In this document: positions 45,201-56,116 of the stretch, piece after piece | How positions within the stretch are numbered: position 1 is the stretch's first letter | How the letters are laid out: each line of letters opens with the position of its first letter | Source of the DNA: Zygnema cylindricum | Taxonomy: Eukaryota > Streptophyta > Zygnematophyceae > Zygnematales > Zygnemataceae | Assembly: GCA_037447655.1 (NCBI GenBank) | Contig: JBBHKE010001764.1 | Span: forward strand, 308,737 to 370,736 | DNA: 62,000 nucleotides | Direction: 5' to 3' | The notes under the pieces: model-generated | Seen by the model: only the letters and a program-made list of their open reading frames with translations | Database searches by the model: none | What the model was told of the DNA's origin: nothing | Program-made: the position numbers and the translations under genes

Positions 45201-46628
45201 TCCTAGTTCCTGTTTCAAACTCCTTTTCATCTAGGACAGCTGTTGAGACTAGGTTCTTGCTAAGCTGTGGAATGTAAAGAACGTCTGAGAGTGTTATAAT
45301 TGAGGCCTTTCCATCAACTAGAACCTTCAAGTCAACAGTTCCAACAAGACTTGTGGTTTCTACTCTACCATCTCCGTACTCTATCTCAACTGTTGGGATC
45401 TTTCTCGGTTTAGTAAACCACGGCTTATCTTTGCACATATGCATTGAAGCCCCTGAGTCTATGATCCACCCGTCCTCGGGTGGATCCCTCTTACCTCCGA
45501 AAGCACACTTTTGTCTTCGTGGAATGCCGACATGCTTTTGAGTGTTTTTCGGATTAAGAAGAAGCTCCTCAAGCTCCTATTCTGGTTCAGTTTTTCCTTC
45601 CACTTCCTCATCATGAACTTGAGTCAGAAAAGCCTTTTTCTTTCCTCCGTCCCTTGAGGTTCCTTGACCATCTTTCAGTCGAAGATCTGCAAGTTTGATA
45701 CAATCTGCCATTTAGTGTCCCGATTTCTTGCAAAAGTGACATAATCCTCCTCGAGAAGTTCCTCTCCCCTGTCTATCAAATCTGCCACCTCCTTGTCCTC
45801 TTCCACCAAAGTTTCGATAGGGATCTTTCCCTCTCTCCTCATCACGCTTCCGCCAATCAGCTCCTGTAGACAATGCTTGAACACTTGGACTCCCTCTCCT
45901 AAGCTCTATGGTGCTTTCTTTCACTCAAATCATTCCCACTGTGTAATCCCAATTCCAATTGCTATCTCTTATGTCTTGCAATCGGTTAATGATATTCTCA
46001 TACTCTTCAGGTAGTTTCATCATTAATATGTTCACTCTTTGTCTCTCGGACCATGAATTACCTACACTCTCTAACTCTCCAAATAATGCTCCTAAATCAT
46101 TGCAATAATTATTCATACTTCCTCCTTTATAAGTATAAGCTGCAATCTTATTTTCAGCCAACTGTTGTTGCTGCAATGATCCACTCTTATATTTGTTAAC
46201 TAGTGATATCCAAATCTGAGATGAAGATTTGACATGCATAAGGGGAATGGCAATGCCCTTTGCTACACTTTTAAGAATTAAGAGCTTAGCAACCTTGTCT
46301 TTGTAGTTCCACTTTTCATACTCTAATCTTTTGGTCTGAACCCTTGTCGATGTTTTTCTCCTTCCATGACAATCTCCTGTCCTTCCTCATCTTCATCCTC
46401 GGTGATGGTGGCAGCTGTTCTACCAACTGTAGAGGCGGAGGTGCCAGAAAAACGTGTCCCTCCAAACCCAGGTGGAGGTGGGCATCGAATTTGTCCAGAC
46501 ACTATGCCCCATAGTTGCTTCTCAAATAGTTATCCCTCCATCATCATTTCGAAATAAAGAAAGTCTGATCCATCAAATATGGGCACCCTAGAGGGTGGGC
46601 CCATAACCTGAAATTCTGTGGTCTCCAT
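42257..46628 (-). pseudogene. C1 gag-pol polyprotein, broken
   Basis: ATG 46628 gives METTEFQVMGP. Gag is interrupted, with a stop before VKESTIELRRG and another within the zinc knuckle (GH-stop-MADC). Protease IIDSGASMHMC is near 45430-45470 and the frame is open 45444-44629 with HKRLGHVH, DCSGCAQGK, HTDVWGP and RSDNGKEY. A stop and frameshift follow at about 44565-44630, around QNGVAEK. Integrase end and reverse transcriptase are open 44566-43145 with DIKTTFL and YVDDLLV. TAG at 43142-43144 falls where relatives have Tyr (AKYILG). RNase H (43141-42347) has WSDASYRD, MEAEYMA and FCDNQAA, with a last frame break near 42340. At least five lesions, so inactive. Confidence 0.88.
46596..46608 (-). 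other. Primer-binding site of C1
   Basis: GGTTATGGGCCCA on the element strand, directly after the LTR. Confidence 0.85.
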
Positions 46629-47500
46629 TGACCCACAGAATGAGCAGCCTATGTAAGCCTCTAGGATAATATTTGCCCCTTCTACTTTCCCGCTGAATAA
46701 GCGCCGCCCAGGCACACAAATATTCTGACCACTCTCACCCCTGTGAGGACAAGACTCCCCTGAGTCAAACGCTAAAAGAATCATTGAATTTGCTCACCTG
46801 AGCAGTAAGTTATGGCTGGTCAAAGATGACCTTTATAGTTACAAGCTCTCTTAGAGAGAGAGGTACCTAAATTTTACTAAGTCTTGGTCTGCCTACTCAC
46901 GACTACTTACTACTAAACCCTAGTCCAATAGGAACACTATATAGTACAAGAAGGTACAATGGACGATGTACTTATTGTACGACCATTGTACGACAAGGTC
47001 TACAAGGTGACACCTGTCAAATCGGAAGCCATGGTTCCTCCTCTCATATTCTCCGGTATCAAATAATGTGGCGCCACGTGGCACCGCGTGATGATATCTC
47101 CGTATGCCGCCAAAAGTTTATTTCGCGAGGCGGCTATAATGTCGGCCGTCCGATCAAAACATATTTTACACGGTTCAAATTCGCGTATATGTAGAAATTA
47201 CTCTTTTTGGTTAGTCTGCTGTTAATTAGCTGTTGCGTTAATGTTTATATATTTATGAAACCCATCACTTGTATCGTTTCGTAAAGCCTTAATGGTTAAG
47301 GCGTAAGGCTATAGAGAACCTAGAGGTCATATGTTCCAACCTAGACTTAGGCATCATTTTAGCCAAAATACCCTTCACTTCAAAAACTGCCACTCTCTAA
47401 ATATTGCGGCAGCCATGGCGCGCCTTTGATCCTCACTCCTCTCTTTCCTTAAAGCAAAAGTATAATAGGGAAGTGAACTATTAATTACCTCTTTTCAACA
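46609..47500 (-). repeat. C1 5' LTR
   Basis: 892 bp. On the minus strand the leader holds TGCTC-AGGT-GAGCA, GACTC-AGGG-GAGTC and CCTCAC-AGGG-GTGAG hairpins (46735-46805). Confidence 0.92.
47284..47351 (+). promoter_or_regulatory. Antisense tRNA-like Pol III module, C1 5' LTR
   Basis: Same as in the 3' LTR, with CATTTTAG downstream. Confidence 0.55.
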
Positions 47501-47505
47501 ATTGC

Positions 47506-49279
47506 AAAAAGCCAGGACACTTTATTGCAGATTGTGTCAAGCTATCAGAGCTGAGGCTCTAAGAGAACTGTGGAGGGGGTTCTTTCGGGGGGAAGAAAAA
47601 GGCACTTGTGGTTACAAAAGTGTCAGGAGAAACCGAGGATGAGTCCTCTGAGGAGGATGGGGAGCTTCTTCTTGACGAGAGTCTGGAGAAGAAGGAGATC
47701 CCTCGGAGGCAAAAGTGTGCCCTTGGAGCAATCCGGGAAGCTCCACAGGAATGATGGATCATCGACTCAAGTGCATCCATGCATATGTGTTGTGATAAAG
47801 AACTCTTCACTAAGATAAGAAAGATTCCTACTGTAGAGATAGAGTATCGGGATGGGAGAGTGGTTACTACAGATCTAAAGGGATCAGTAGATCAGAAAGT
47901 CTTAGTGGGGAGTAAGACTTCTATACTTAAATTCTCAGATGTACTTTACATTCCACAGTTGAGTAAAAGTCTTGTCTCTACGTCTGTGTTAGATGACAAA
48001 GAGTTTGATACTTTCACCAGAAAGGGAGTCTTTACATCTAAGTATGGGGATGAAGTTTACTTCATGGGAGATAAGGGCAGCCAAGGAATGTTTAGGCTTA
48101 ACCTGAGTAATGAAAAGAAGAATGCTTACTATGTTGGTGTTCCTAAGGTGATGATTTGGCATAAGCAGTTAGGGCATGTGTATTTTGATAGGTTGAGGGA
48201 AATGAAAAAGCTTGGGGTAGTAGATGGCATTCAGTTTGGAGATAATGAAATGATGGATGATTGTAGTGGTTGTGCTCAAGGTAAGGCTCACATACTTCCC
48301 TTTCCCAAAGCCGCCACATATAGAGGTGAGAAAGTGTTAGATTTGGTCCACACAGATATTTGGGGACCTGCAAAAGTACCTTTGGTTGGAGGAAAGAGGT
48401 TCATGATGACCATAACTGATAACTGGTCTAGATACTTAAGAGTCTACTTTCTGAAAACAAAGTCTGAAGCATCAACTTACTTCAAAGAATATAAAGCTTG
48501 GAGTGAGAAGTTGCATGAAACCCCCATTAAGAGGATAAGGAGTGATAATAGGGGGGAATATACTTCTAACTAGTTTGAGGAATATCTGAGAGATGAGGGA
48601 GTGCAGCACCACAAAACTGTGCCATATAACCCGGAACAAAATGGGGTAGCTGAGAGGTTGAATCGAACACTAGGAGATAGTGTACGCAGTATGTTGGCCG
48701 ACAAGAAAATAGGAAAGAGATTTTGGGCAGAAGCAATGAACTGTGCCAACTACATTAAGAATAGAGTCCTTACCTCAGCTATAAAGGGAGTGACACCTTA
48801 TGAGAGATGGGTTGGAAGGAAACCAGATATCTCACACCTTAAAGTATTTGGTAGCCAAGTTTACAGTCTTGACACGGATAGGAAAAACTAGAAACTAGAT
48901 GCTAAGGGAAAACCTGGATACTTTGTGGGATATGATGAGGATGTTAAGGGATATAGAGTCTATGACTTAGCAAAGAAATATATCATTCTGGTCAAACACT
49001 TAGTTGTCATGGATGAAGGGAAGTCATTTGACCCCTTCAAATATACAAAGAAGATAAGGATCAGATTTGAGTCCGAAAGTGATGAGAATTCGGTCGTTCC
49101 CGAAAGGGACATGAATGAAACCGTGATTACAGATTCAGGGGAGATCCAAGATACAGGAGACTCACCGGAAACCTCACATACTCCTATGGACTTCGAGGAG
49201 ATAGAAGAAGCGGGACAAGAACCGATTTCCATGGACAGGGGAGCCGATGAGACAGTGAGAAGAAATCCAAGACTTCCAT
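47506..49279 (+). pseudogene. B3 gag-protease-integrase remnant
   Basis: Continues the zinc knuckle (KKPGHFIADC) after C1. TGA at 47752-47754 falls where relatives have Gly, and the protease motif is IDSSASMHMC, with Gly of DSG changed to Ser. The pre-integrase region HKQLGHVY...DCSGCAQGK, integrase HTDIWGP and RSDNRGEY are present, then TAG at 48571-48573 (Gln in relatives). AERLNRTL is intact and TAG at 48889-48891 replaces Trp. It ends in the linker at RNPRLP, joined at 49280 to C2. Confidence 0.85.
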
Positions 49280-49548
49280 TTGGGTTCATGAAAACTGGGA
49301 CTCAGAATGTCTTTTGTGATAATCAAGTTGCTATCTCTATCCAAAACACCATTTCAAAGTTAAACATATGGATATAAGACTAAGCTTTTTCAAAGAGAAG
49401 GTTGAGGATAAAATAATTAAACTGGTTCATAAAATTGATAATGAGATGATTGCAGACATGATGACAAAACCAGTGCCTTCTCCTAAATTAAAATTTTGCA
49501 GAGAAAATTGTGGACTTAAATTAAAAGTTGACTAAAATTTAAGGGGAG

Positions 49549-50455
49549 TGTTGAAAAAAAGTAATTATTATTCACTTCTTAATTGAAACTCTAGAGTGGA
49601 GAGAGAGAGAGAGAGAGAGTCACCATAGTTGCCGCCATAGTCAGAAAAAAACAGGCAGACAGGCAGACAGTTTGATAGATTACCAAAATGTTGCCCTAAA
49701 CAGGATTTGAACTTTGGTTTGCAAAGACCTATGTAGACATACGCCTTAACCATTTAGGCGTTAATGAAGCGATACACGTATGTGGTTCGGTAATTAATTA
49801 AAGTGTAACGCAAAATGTCACTTTCACTAAAACATACCAAAATTGAAGAAACGTCATCTATAATCAAACAACGCTTGCGGACGCTAATCTAACCGTGTAA
49901 AATACATTATCGGACGGACGTTATCACCCCCGCCAAACCCAAATGAATTTTCGGCGGCTTTCAGACAAAGCGGCACGCTGTGCCACGTGGCGCCATGTCA
50001 TTGGACATCTCAAAGGATGGGAGGAGGAACGATGGCTCCCAAGTTGACAAGTGTCAACTAGAAGGCCATGTTGTACAAAAGCCGTACAAGAAGTACAATC
50101 GGCCACTGTACCTTCTTGTACTATACACTCTTTTGAATGGCCTAGGGTAGAGTAGTAGGTGATTGTGAGTAGGAGTTAAGGGACTTAGCGTGTTTGAGGC
50201 TCCTCTCTCCAGATGACCTTTTGTATTTATAGGCCATCTTTGGCCAGCCATAACTTACTCCTCAAAGGAGCAAATTTAGTGATTCTTTTTTTGTTTGACT
50301 CAAAGGAGTCTTATCCCCACAGGGGTGAGGGTAGTTAGAATATTTGTGTGCCAGGGCGGCACTTATTGAGTGAGAAAGTGAAAGAGGCAAATATTATCCT
50401 AAAGGCTTTACATAGGCTGCTAATTTTGTGGGTTAATGGAGACCACAGAATTTCA
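49549..50455 (+). repeat. C2 3' LTR
   Basis: Starts TGTTGAAAAAAAG. Contains a GA microsatellite (49597-49619), tRNA-like module, GCCACGTGGC (49981-49990), leader hairpins and a terminal gag ATG (50436). Confidence 0.85.
49692..49763 (-). promoter_or_regulatory. Antisense tRNA-like Pol III module, C2 LTR
   Basis: ATGGTTAAGGCG (10 of 12), B-box AGTTCAAATCC (perfect), acceptor-like CCTAAA/TTTAGG pair, and ACATTTTGG downstream on the minus strand. Confidence 0.65.
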
Positions 50456-52667
50456 GTTAATTACCTCAAAATATATAGTTCTTACTTCAGCGGTAAAAGG
50501 CCAAACACCTAATGAGAGATGGACCGGCCAGAAACCAGACATGTCTCACTTAAAGGTTTTCGGCAGTCAAGTGTTCAGTCTACATACAGATCAATCTAAT
50601 TCGAGGCTAGATCTTAAAGGAAAACCGAGATACTTGTTAGGATATGATAGGGATGTAAAAGGATACAGAGTTTATGATCTTAAAAGAGAAGATATAATAT
50701 TAGTAAAGCACCTAGTAGTTATGGATGAAGGAAAGTCTGTGGATCATTTCAAGTATACAAAGTCACTAAAAATCAGATTTGAGTTAGAAAATTCCGATGA
50801 CTTTGAGAGTCCTAACTATCCTGGTTTCAGATAAGATGACATTCTTGCATGTCCAAATTAAACCGAGAAGGATTCGGCCGTGGAAACTCAAGTGAGAACT
50901 CTACCCGAAGCGGAAGACGTGGTGGAAATTGACACCGGATTTAACAGACAGGGGAGAAGGCCAGATTGTTCGAAAGAACCCACGGGAACCATCTATTCCG
51001 GCAACAGATTTTGAGGGAGGAAGGAGAAGCAAGAAAAGGTTGCAAAAAAATAGGTTAATAACAAGGTAACAAAACTATCTCATCCGGATGAACCTCAAAC
51101 TAACAGAGAGGCGATGAAATGTCCAGAAAGAAACTGGTGGAAAACAACCATCAATGAGGAGATGGCCTCAATTATGGCATCCGATACTTAGGAGCTCCTT
51201 GATTGTCCACCTAACCGAAAACCAATCGGTTGTAAGTGTGTGTTTAAATTAAAATTCGACCCAGATAACACCATTGAGCGCTACAAGGCCTGGTTAGTGG
51301 TAAACTGATTTACACAGAAAGAGGGAATCAACTATGAAGAAACCTTTGCCCTGGTCATCAGATTTCCCTGCGTCCGCATACATTTCAGTCTAGCAGCAGC
51401 GGAAGACATGAAGGTGCACCAGATAGACATACCTTTTTGCATGGAGAATTGGAAAAAGAGATCTTCATGCGACAACTCGAAGGATTTGTGGAACAAGGAG
51501 AGGAGAGTAAGGTATGCCGGCTAATTTTTTCTCTTTATGGTTTGAAACAAACGCCTCGACTGTGGAATAAGAAGCTTGATGAGTTTCTTACCGGTCTCGA
51601 ATATATCTAGATCAGCTCAGATCACACAATCTATGTTTTTAAAGATGAGGAATGTGTTATTTTTATTGCGATTTATGTTGATGATTTGTTTGTTTGAAGT
51701 AAATCAATGGACAAAATTACTAAACTGAAAACCAATCTTAAAGGGAGATTTGAGATGAAGGATATGGGGGAGGCAAGATATATTTTGGGAATTCAACTAG
51801 AGTGAAACTGAGAAAGAAATATTATAAGACTAACTCAGAAAGAAACAATAAGGAACATGTCGAAAAAAAATTAGATGGATTAGGCTAATAGTTGTACAAC
51901 TCGAATGGAATTAAAGAAGGGAAGTGAGGGGAGTGTGGAAGAAAGAGTCATAATCTTAGACGAGGAATTAGGTCTTGAAAAACAAAATTTCATGCGGACT
52001 ATTCTTTACAAGCAAGTAGTGGGAAGCCTAATCTATTGTATTAATTGTACCCGACCGGATTTAGGTGCAACTGTAAGAGTGCTGAGTAGAAGTCTAAATG
52101 CTCCCACTAAGAAAGATTGGGAGGCTCCTAAGATTGTCTTTAGATATTTGATAAGAACTAGGGATCTATAGTTGCATTTGGGTGGGGGGAATATTGACAT
52201 CACTACTTGGAGTGATGCTAGTTATGGTGATGCTCTGATGAGGAGATGTACTTAAAGATATGTATTGTATGTGGGTGATAGGGCTTGTTGCTGGAGTAGC
52301 AAACAAAAAGGTTATTGCTCAGTCCACCATGGAGGCTGAGTATATGGCCTCTTGCTCTGCTGTAAAAGAATTGATGTGGGTGAAGTCTTTGCTTGGTGAG
52401 CTTGGTCACCTTAAGAGTGGTGTGCATAATTTTTTTTGTGATAATCAGGCAGCAATCTCTATTGCTGTTAATCCTAAACATCATCTTAAAGCCAAACACA
52501 TGGACATTAGACTCAGCTTTGTTAGAGAGAAGGTAGAAGACAAAATAATCAGTTTAGAGTACAGACCATGTAGCGAGATGGTAGCAAATATGATGACCAA
52601 ACCTGTGCCTTCCCCAAAGCTAATTTTCTGCATGGAGAAGTGTGGTCTTAAATGGAAGAGTGACTAG
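50456..52667 (+). pseudogene. D pol remnant
   Basis: Integrase C-terminus (TSAVKGQTPNERWTGQKPDMSHLKVFG) is open to about 50834, then many stops and small deletions through the linker and reverse transcriptase (HQIDI, YVDDLF). The TAG and TGA stops include several at Gln, Arg and Trp positions of A1. RNase H is partly open (51905-52171, 52260-52667; MEAEYMA, FCDNQAA). Confidence 0.8.
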
Positions 52668-52680
52668 AAAATAAAGGGAG

Positions 52681-53734
52681 TGTAGAAATCAAAGGGTTTT
52701 TTAGTATTTTCTAGGTTTAAACTTGTAAAAGATAAAATGCAGAAAAAAAACAGAGGTAGTGTGCCTCTAACACCTCTGTTCAACTCCCACCCTTGTCGCA
52801 GTCACTGAAGGTTGGAGAGGGAGCTAAAGCCATGGTTGCCTATGCTGTCTAAAGAGAGAGGTAGTAGTTTGGTAGGTTTACCAAAAAGGAATTGACGGAC
52901 CCAGGATTTGATCCTAGGTACCTACCGTAAGTTAAGTCGCGAGTAGGCGGTAGCTTTATCCTATTAGTCTACGATCAATGGTGAGGTATATAGGGTTTCA
53001 TAATTATTTAAAGATGTATGCGTAGACAATTTCATTTAACGGCGCGAATAGATTCTTAGGACATAGATAAAATTTTGTAAAGTACAGTGTACGGTACTCC
53101 ACGAAACATATACTGTGCATTTGTTTCGACGGCAAAACAAATACCACGCAACTATTTTCCACGGCTAGAATTAAAAGTGGATCTTGATCGAACGGCCCCG
53201 ATAGATGTCGAGATCGCGGAATGGGCGTTTTGGTGGTTTTTGGTCATCGCCACGTCAAATGACACGATGCACAACCACATTGGCTTGCGGCATCTCTGGA
53301 GAATACAGGATCAAATCCGAATATGGCAGGCGTCAACATTTTGGCCATGCTGTACGATGGTCGTACATAAAGTACTTTGGCACCTATACTTTTCTCCACG
53401 ACACACTAATCTGATTGGTGTCATACTCTAGTAGTATAGGGTTTAGAGAGGGATTTAGGACTTAGAATTTTTGGTATGTAGACCTCTCTCCCATAGAGCT
53501 TCTATACAAAAGGTCAACTTTGACCCTTCATAACTTACTGCTCAAGAGAGTAAATTCAGAGATTCTTTTTGCTATCGACTCAACGCGGTCTTATCTTTTC
53601 GAAGGTGAAGTTGATCAGAGTTTTATCTATCAAGGTGACGGTTATTCTTGTGGAAACTCAAAGGGGTCAGGGTTATCCTAGAGGCTTCGTGTGAGTTGCC
53701 TACTCGGAGGACCAATTCAGGTCTCAGAGTTGCA
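52681..53734 (+). repeat. D 3' LTR
   Basis: TGTAGAAATCAAAGG...CTCAGAGTTGCA. The terminal gag ATG is mutated (ATT). The ends look A-like, but the tRNA-like module resembles that of B2 and B3. Confidence 0.85.
52892..52973 (-). promoter_or_regulatory. Antisense tRNA-like Pol III module, D LTR
   Basis: TAGACTAATAGG (11 of 12), B-box GATCAAATC, and TTCCTTTTTGG downstream. Offset about 210 bp. Confidence 0.6.
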
Positions 53735-54480
53735 AGGCTAGTACGTGGCTACAAGCAACACCAACTCTTTCGACGCTCCATCTATCATCTGACCAATTTA
53801 TTTATGCTGTACGCTTGCGGTTGGGTTTGCCTCACCCTTCGCTTTTGGCTTGTGCTCCGTGCGTTTGTAACCAACCCATTGATGTTGAGGGAATCAATTT
53901 GTTTCGTTGCTCGCAAAAGGGGGGGGGAAGAACTATCACGCATGATTTGGTGCGAGATGCCATTGCTCCTATTGGTGCTGAGGTGGGCTACACTGTCAAA
54001 CGTGGGGTTTCAAATATACTTATACCTCGGCCCAATCTAAGGGTTCTTGGAGTCCTCGGGTTGACTTGGTTTTTCTTCATGGTGTTGGGCGGTCGTTTGG
54101 CGATGTGGTCCTCACGAATCAAACTAGGGCACACATTTCATCTCGCGTGGCTTCGCATTCATATGTGGTGGCTCAAGACGCAGCGGCTACAAAATAAACA
54201 AACTACGCTCACCGAGACCCGTCGGACCAATTTGTCCTATTTGCAGTGGAAAATTTTGGATCTTTGGACAAGTCCTTTGATGACTTCCTTCGCCATTGTG
54301 CGTGAAAAACGTTTGAATCTCGGGATCCAGCGAGTCATCCATCGAGTCTTTTGGTTGGGTTCTACCGACAAGGTGTCTTAATTGCACTTCAACGGGCGCA
54401 AGTTGCTGCTCTCCTTTGACGTAGCACACTAGCTAAGTATCAGCGAGGTCTTCCATACCTTGCGCCAAAGTACCCAGTTC
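53735..54480 (+). pseudogene. LINE-like reverse transcriptase C-terminal relic
   Basis: Read across two or three frames, the sequence gives LRLGLPHPS, C-x2-C-x-N-P-ID...LFRCS, THDLVRDA, then SPRVDLVF, DVVLTNQTRAHISSRVAS, DPSDQFVLFAVENFG and DDFLRHCA. From memory this matches the cysteine/histidine-containing C-terminal region of plant and algal non-LTR reverse transcriptases. The poly-G run near 53930 causes one frameshift. No reverse transcriptase core is present. D seems to have inserted next to it. The identification rests on recall of the family, so it is moderate. Confidence 0.5.
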
Positions 54481-55082
54481 ACATATATGATCTTCGTGGT
54501 TGTGGACCTTAGTTTGCCTAGGGGTAGTCTAGTCTAAGTTTTTTCATTTTGTTGGCGGTCTAAGTTTGTTGTTGTTTTGTTTTGGTTCTTTGCTCTTGTT
54601 AGTATTGCTCTGTTTCGTTTCATTTTTTAGGCGTATAATACTTTTTTGTGACTTTTGTAATCTCCAAATGTTTTTTTGCGGTTTTACACTTTTTGTACTC
54701 AAATGGTTTTGCCATCGCAATTTTTGCTATAAAGTTGACCAATTTAACGCTAACAAGTATAAGTATGGGCAGTGCCAAAAGTACATAGCCCATACTGGTT
54801 GCGAGGATTTATTAGTACTAATGCAAAATTAGAATATTAATTAATAATTCATTGCAAGAGACGTGGCGCCACTCTCGTAAATAGCGTTGTTGATTCTATT
54901 TTAAGATTTTCCACCATATGAAGTGTAGTCCAACACCTTCCACCCGAATTCGAAGCGTTCCTCACAAAGTAGCCGGTGTTGTGATGAGTCAAAAACCGTA
55001 GTCCACTCCTGCACCGACTAGGGCAGCCCAGTATTGCCTTTTTTTTATCAGTTTTTGACTTTTTCCTGTTCACATTGACCAC
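54481..55082. other. T-rich non-coding DNA
   Basis: No gene seen. It may be the 3' untranslated tail of the LINE-like relic (T-rich 54530-54730). It ends at the GAAAA target copy of A1. Confidence 0.35.
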
Positions 55083-55156
55083 GAAAATGTAGAAACTAAT
55101 GGTTTTATTAGTATTTTCTAGGTCTGAAAAGAAATATAGAAGTCGAGGCAGTCTAT

Positions 55157-55224
55157 CTCTAACTTCTCTCTCCAACTCTCAAACTTGTCGCAGTCACTGA
55201 GAAATTGGAGAGGAAGCTAGAGCC
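55157..55224 (+). other. Conserved-loop hairpin of A1 LTR
   Basis: CTCTA, CTT and CTCTCCAA (55157-55175) pair with TTGGAGAG, AAG and TAGAG (55207-55224). The loop contains ACTTGTCGCAGTCACTGA. Repeated at 60557-60624. Confidence 0.65.
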
Positions 55225-55295
55225 ATGGCTCCCTTGGCTATCCTGAGGTTTACGAGAATTTTATATCAGGGTTTATTTATTTAATTAAAATGTAT

Positions 55296-55377
55296 GTGCC
55301 GGCGGCAGGATTTGATCCTTGTACCTGCCGGCCGGCAGACACGAAATAGCCGGTAGCCTTAGCCGTTTAATCTAGCG
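55296..55377 (-). promoter_or_regulatory. Antisense tRNA-like Pol III module, A1 5' LTR
   Basis: TAGATTAAACGG (10 of 12), GGCTAAGGC, B-box GATCAAATC (55308-55318), then ACATACATTTTAATT, the TTTT lying about 6-10 nt after the module. Offset 208 bp. Confidence 0.65.
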
Positions 55378-55939
55378 GTAGTGTTACCTAGCATATTGTT
55401 TGATAATTATTTACATATTAATACAAGCGTTAAACCATTTAACTGAAATGAATTACGGGATATATAGATCCAGTAATATATAATGTACGACTTACGGTAC
55501 GGACACAAATCAGTACCGCGCATTTGTTTCGTAAAAGAAACAAATACCGCGCATGTATTTATTACGGCTACGATTAAAGCCGAATTTAATCGGACGGCCG
55601 GGATTAGCGCCGAGATCGCGGAGGAAGATTTCGGCGGTTTGTGGCCATCGCCACATCGGATGACGCGTGGCGAAATTCCGTTGGATTGTGGAATCTCCGG
55701 AGATTATGGCACCGAATCCGGATTTGACATGTGTTGACATTTTGGCCATGTCGTACAATGTCCGTACATAAAGTACACCGGCAGCTGTACTTTTACGTAC
55801 GGAACTCAATTCTGATTGGTTCCGTACATCAGTAGATAGAGTCTGTGAGAGAGATAGGACTTAGAAAAATTAGAAGATAGGACCCCCTCTCCCAGAGAGC
55901 TTCTGTACAAAAGGTCAACTTTGACCCTCCATAACTTAC

Positions 55940-56043
55940 TGCTCAGGGGAGCAAATTCAGAGATTCTTTTTGCTATCGACTCAGGGGAGTCTTGTCTTCA
56001 CAGGGGTGAAGTTGGTCAGAGTTTTTGTCTGCCAGGGTGGCAG
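55940..56043 (+). other. Leader hairpin series with AGGG loops, A1
   Basis: Four hairpins upstream of the gag ATG: TGCTC-AGGG-GAGCA (55940-55953), GACTC-AGGG-GAGTC (55978-55991), CTTCAC-AGGG-GTGAAG (55996-56011) and CTGCCA-GGG-TGGCAG (56029-56043). GATTCTTTTTGCTA lies between the first two. Confidence 0.75.
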
Positions 56044-56116
56044 TTATTTTTGCTTAAACAAAAAGGGGTCAGGATTATCCTAGAGGCTTCTTGGAAGCTG
56101 TCCACTCTGAGGACTT

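Larger units (their letters stand above)
41350..47500 (-). mobile_element. Copia element C1
   Basis: 3' LTR 41350-42243 (894 bp), 5' LTR 46609-47500 (892 bp; about 2 % different by eye), primer site 46596-46608, target duplication ATTGC (41345-41349, 47501-47505). Inserted inside the zinc-knuckle codons of B3. Confidence 0.92.
37711..49279 (+). mobile_element. Copia element B3, interrupted three times and 3'-truncated
   Basis: LTR 37711-38729, primer site 38730-38742. A3 is inserted at CCCTG, after which the TRIM-bounded deletion has removed the A3 5' end and about 240 bp of B3 gag. Gag resumes at 40737-41349, is interrupted by C1 (ATTGC duplication), and resumes 47506-49279. At 49280 it joins the 3' end of C2 inside the integrase-reverse transcriptase linker, so reverse transcriptase, RNase H and the 3' LTR are lost. 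Confidence 0.82.
49280..50455 (+). mobile_element. Copia C2, 3' end (RNase H tail plus 3' LTR)
   Basis: RNase H tail 49280-49535 (GFMKTGTQNVFCDNQ..., frameshifted near 49340), polypurine TTAAGGGGAG, LTR 49549-50455 (907 bp). C-type sequence joined without a repeat to B3. On the right it interrupts integrase codons of D (AATTACCTCAAAA). Confidence 0.8.
50456..53734 (+). mobile_element. Copia element D, 5'-truncated and degraded
   Basis: A-like internal sequence from integrase onward (50456-52667), polypurine AATAAAGGGAG, 3' LTR 52681-53734 (1054 bp). The 5' part is lost at the C2 junction. Confidence 0.82.

Noticed and set aside
49597-49619. GA-repeat as a functional site
   Set aside because: A simple microsatellite within the C2 LTR, not shared by C1.
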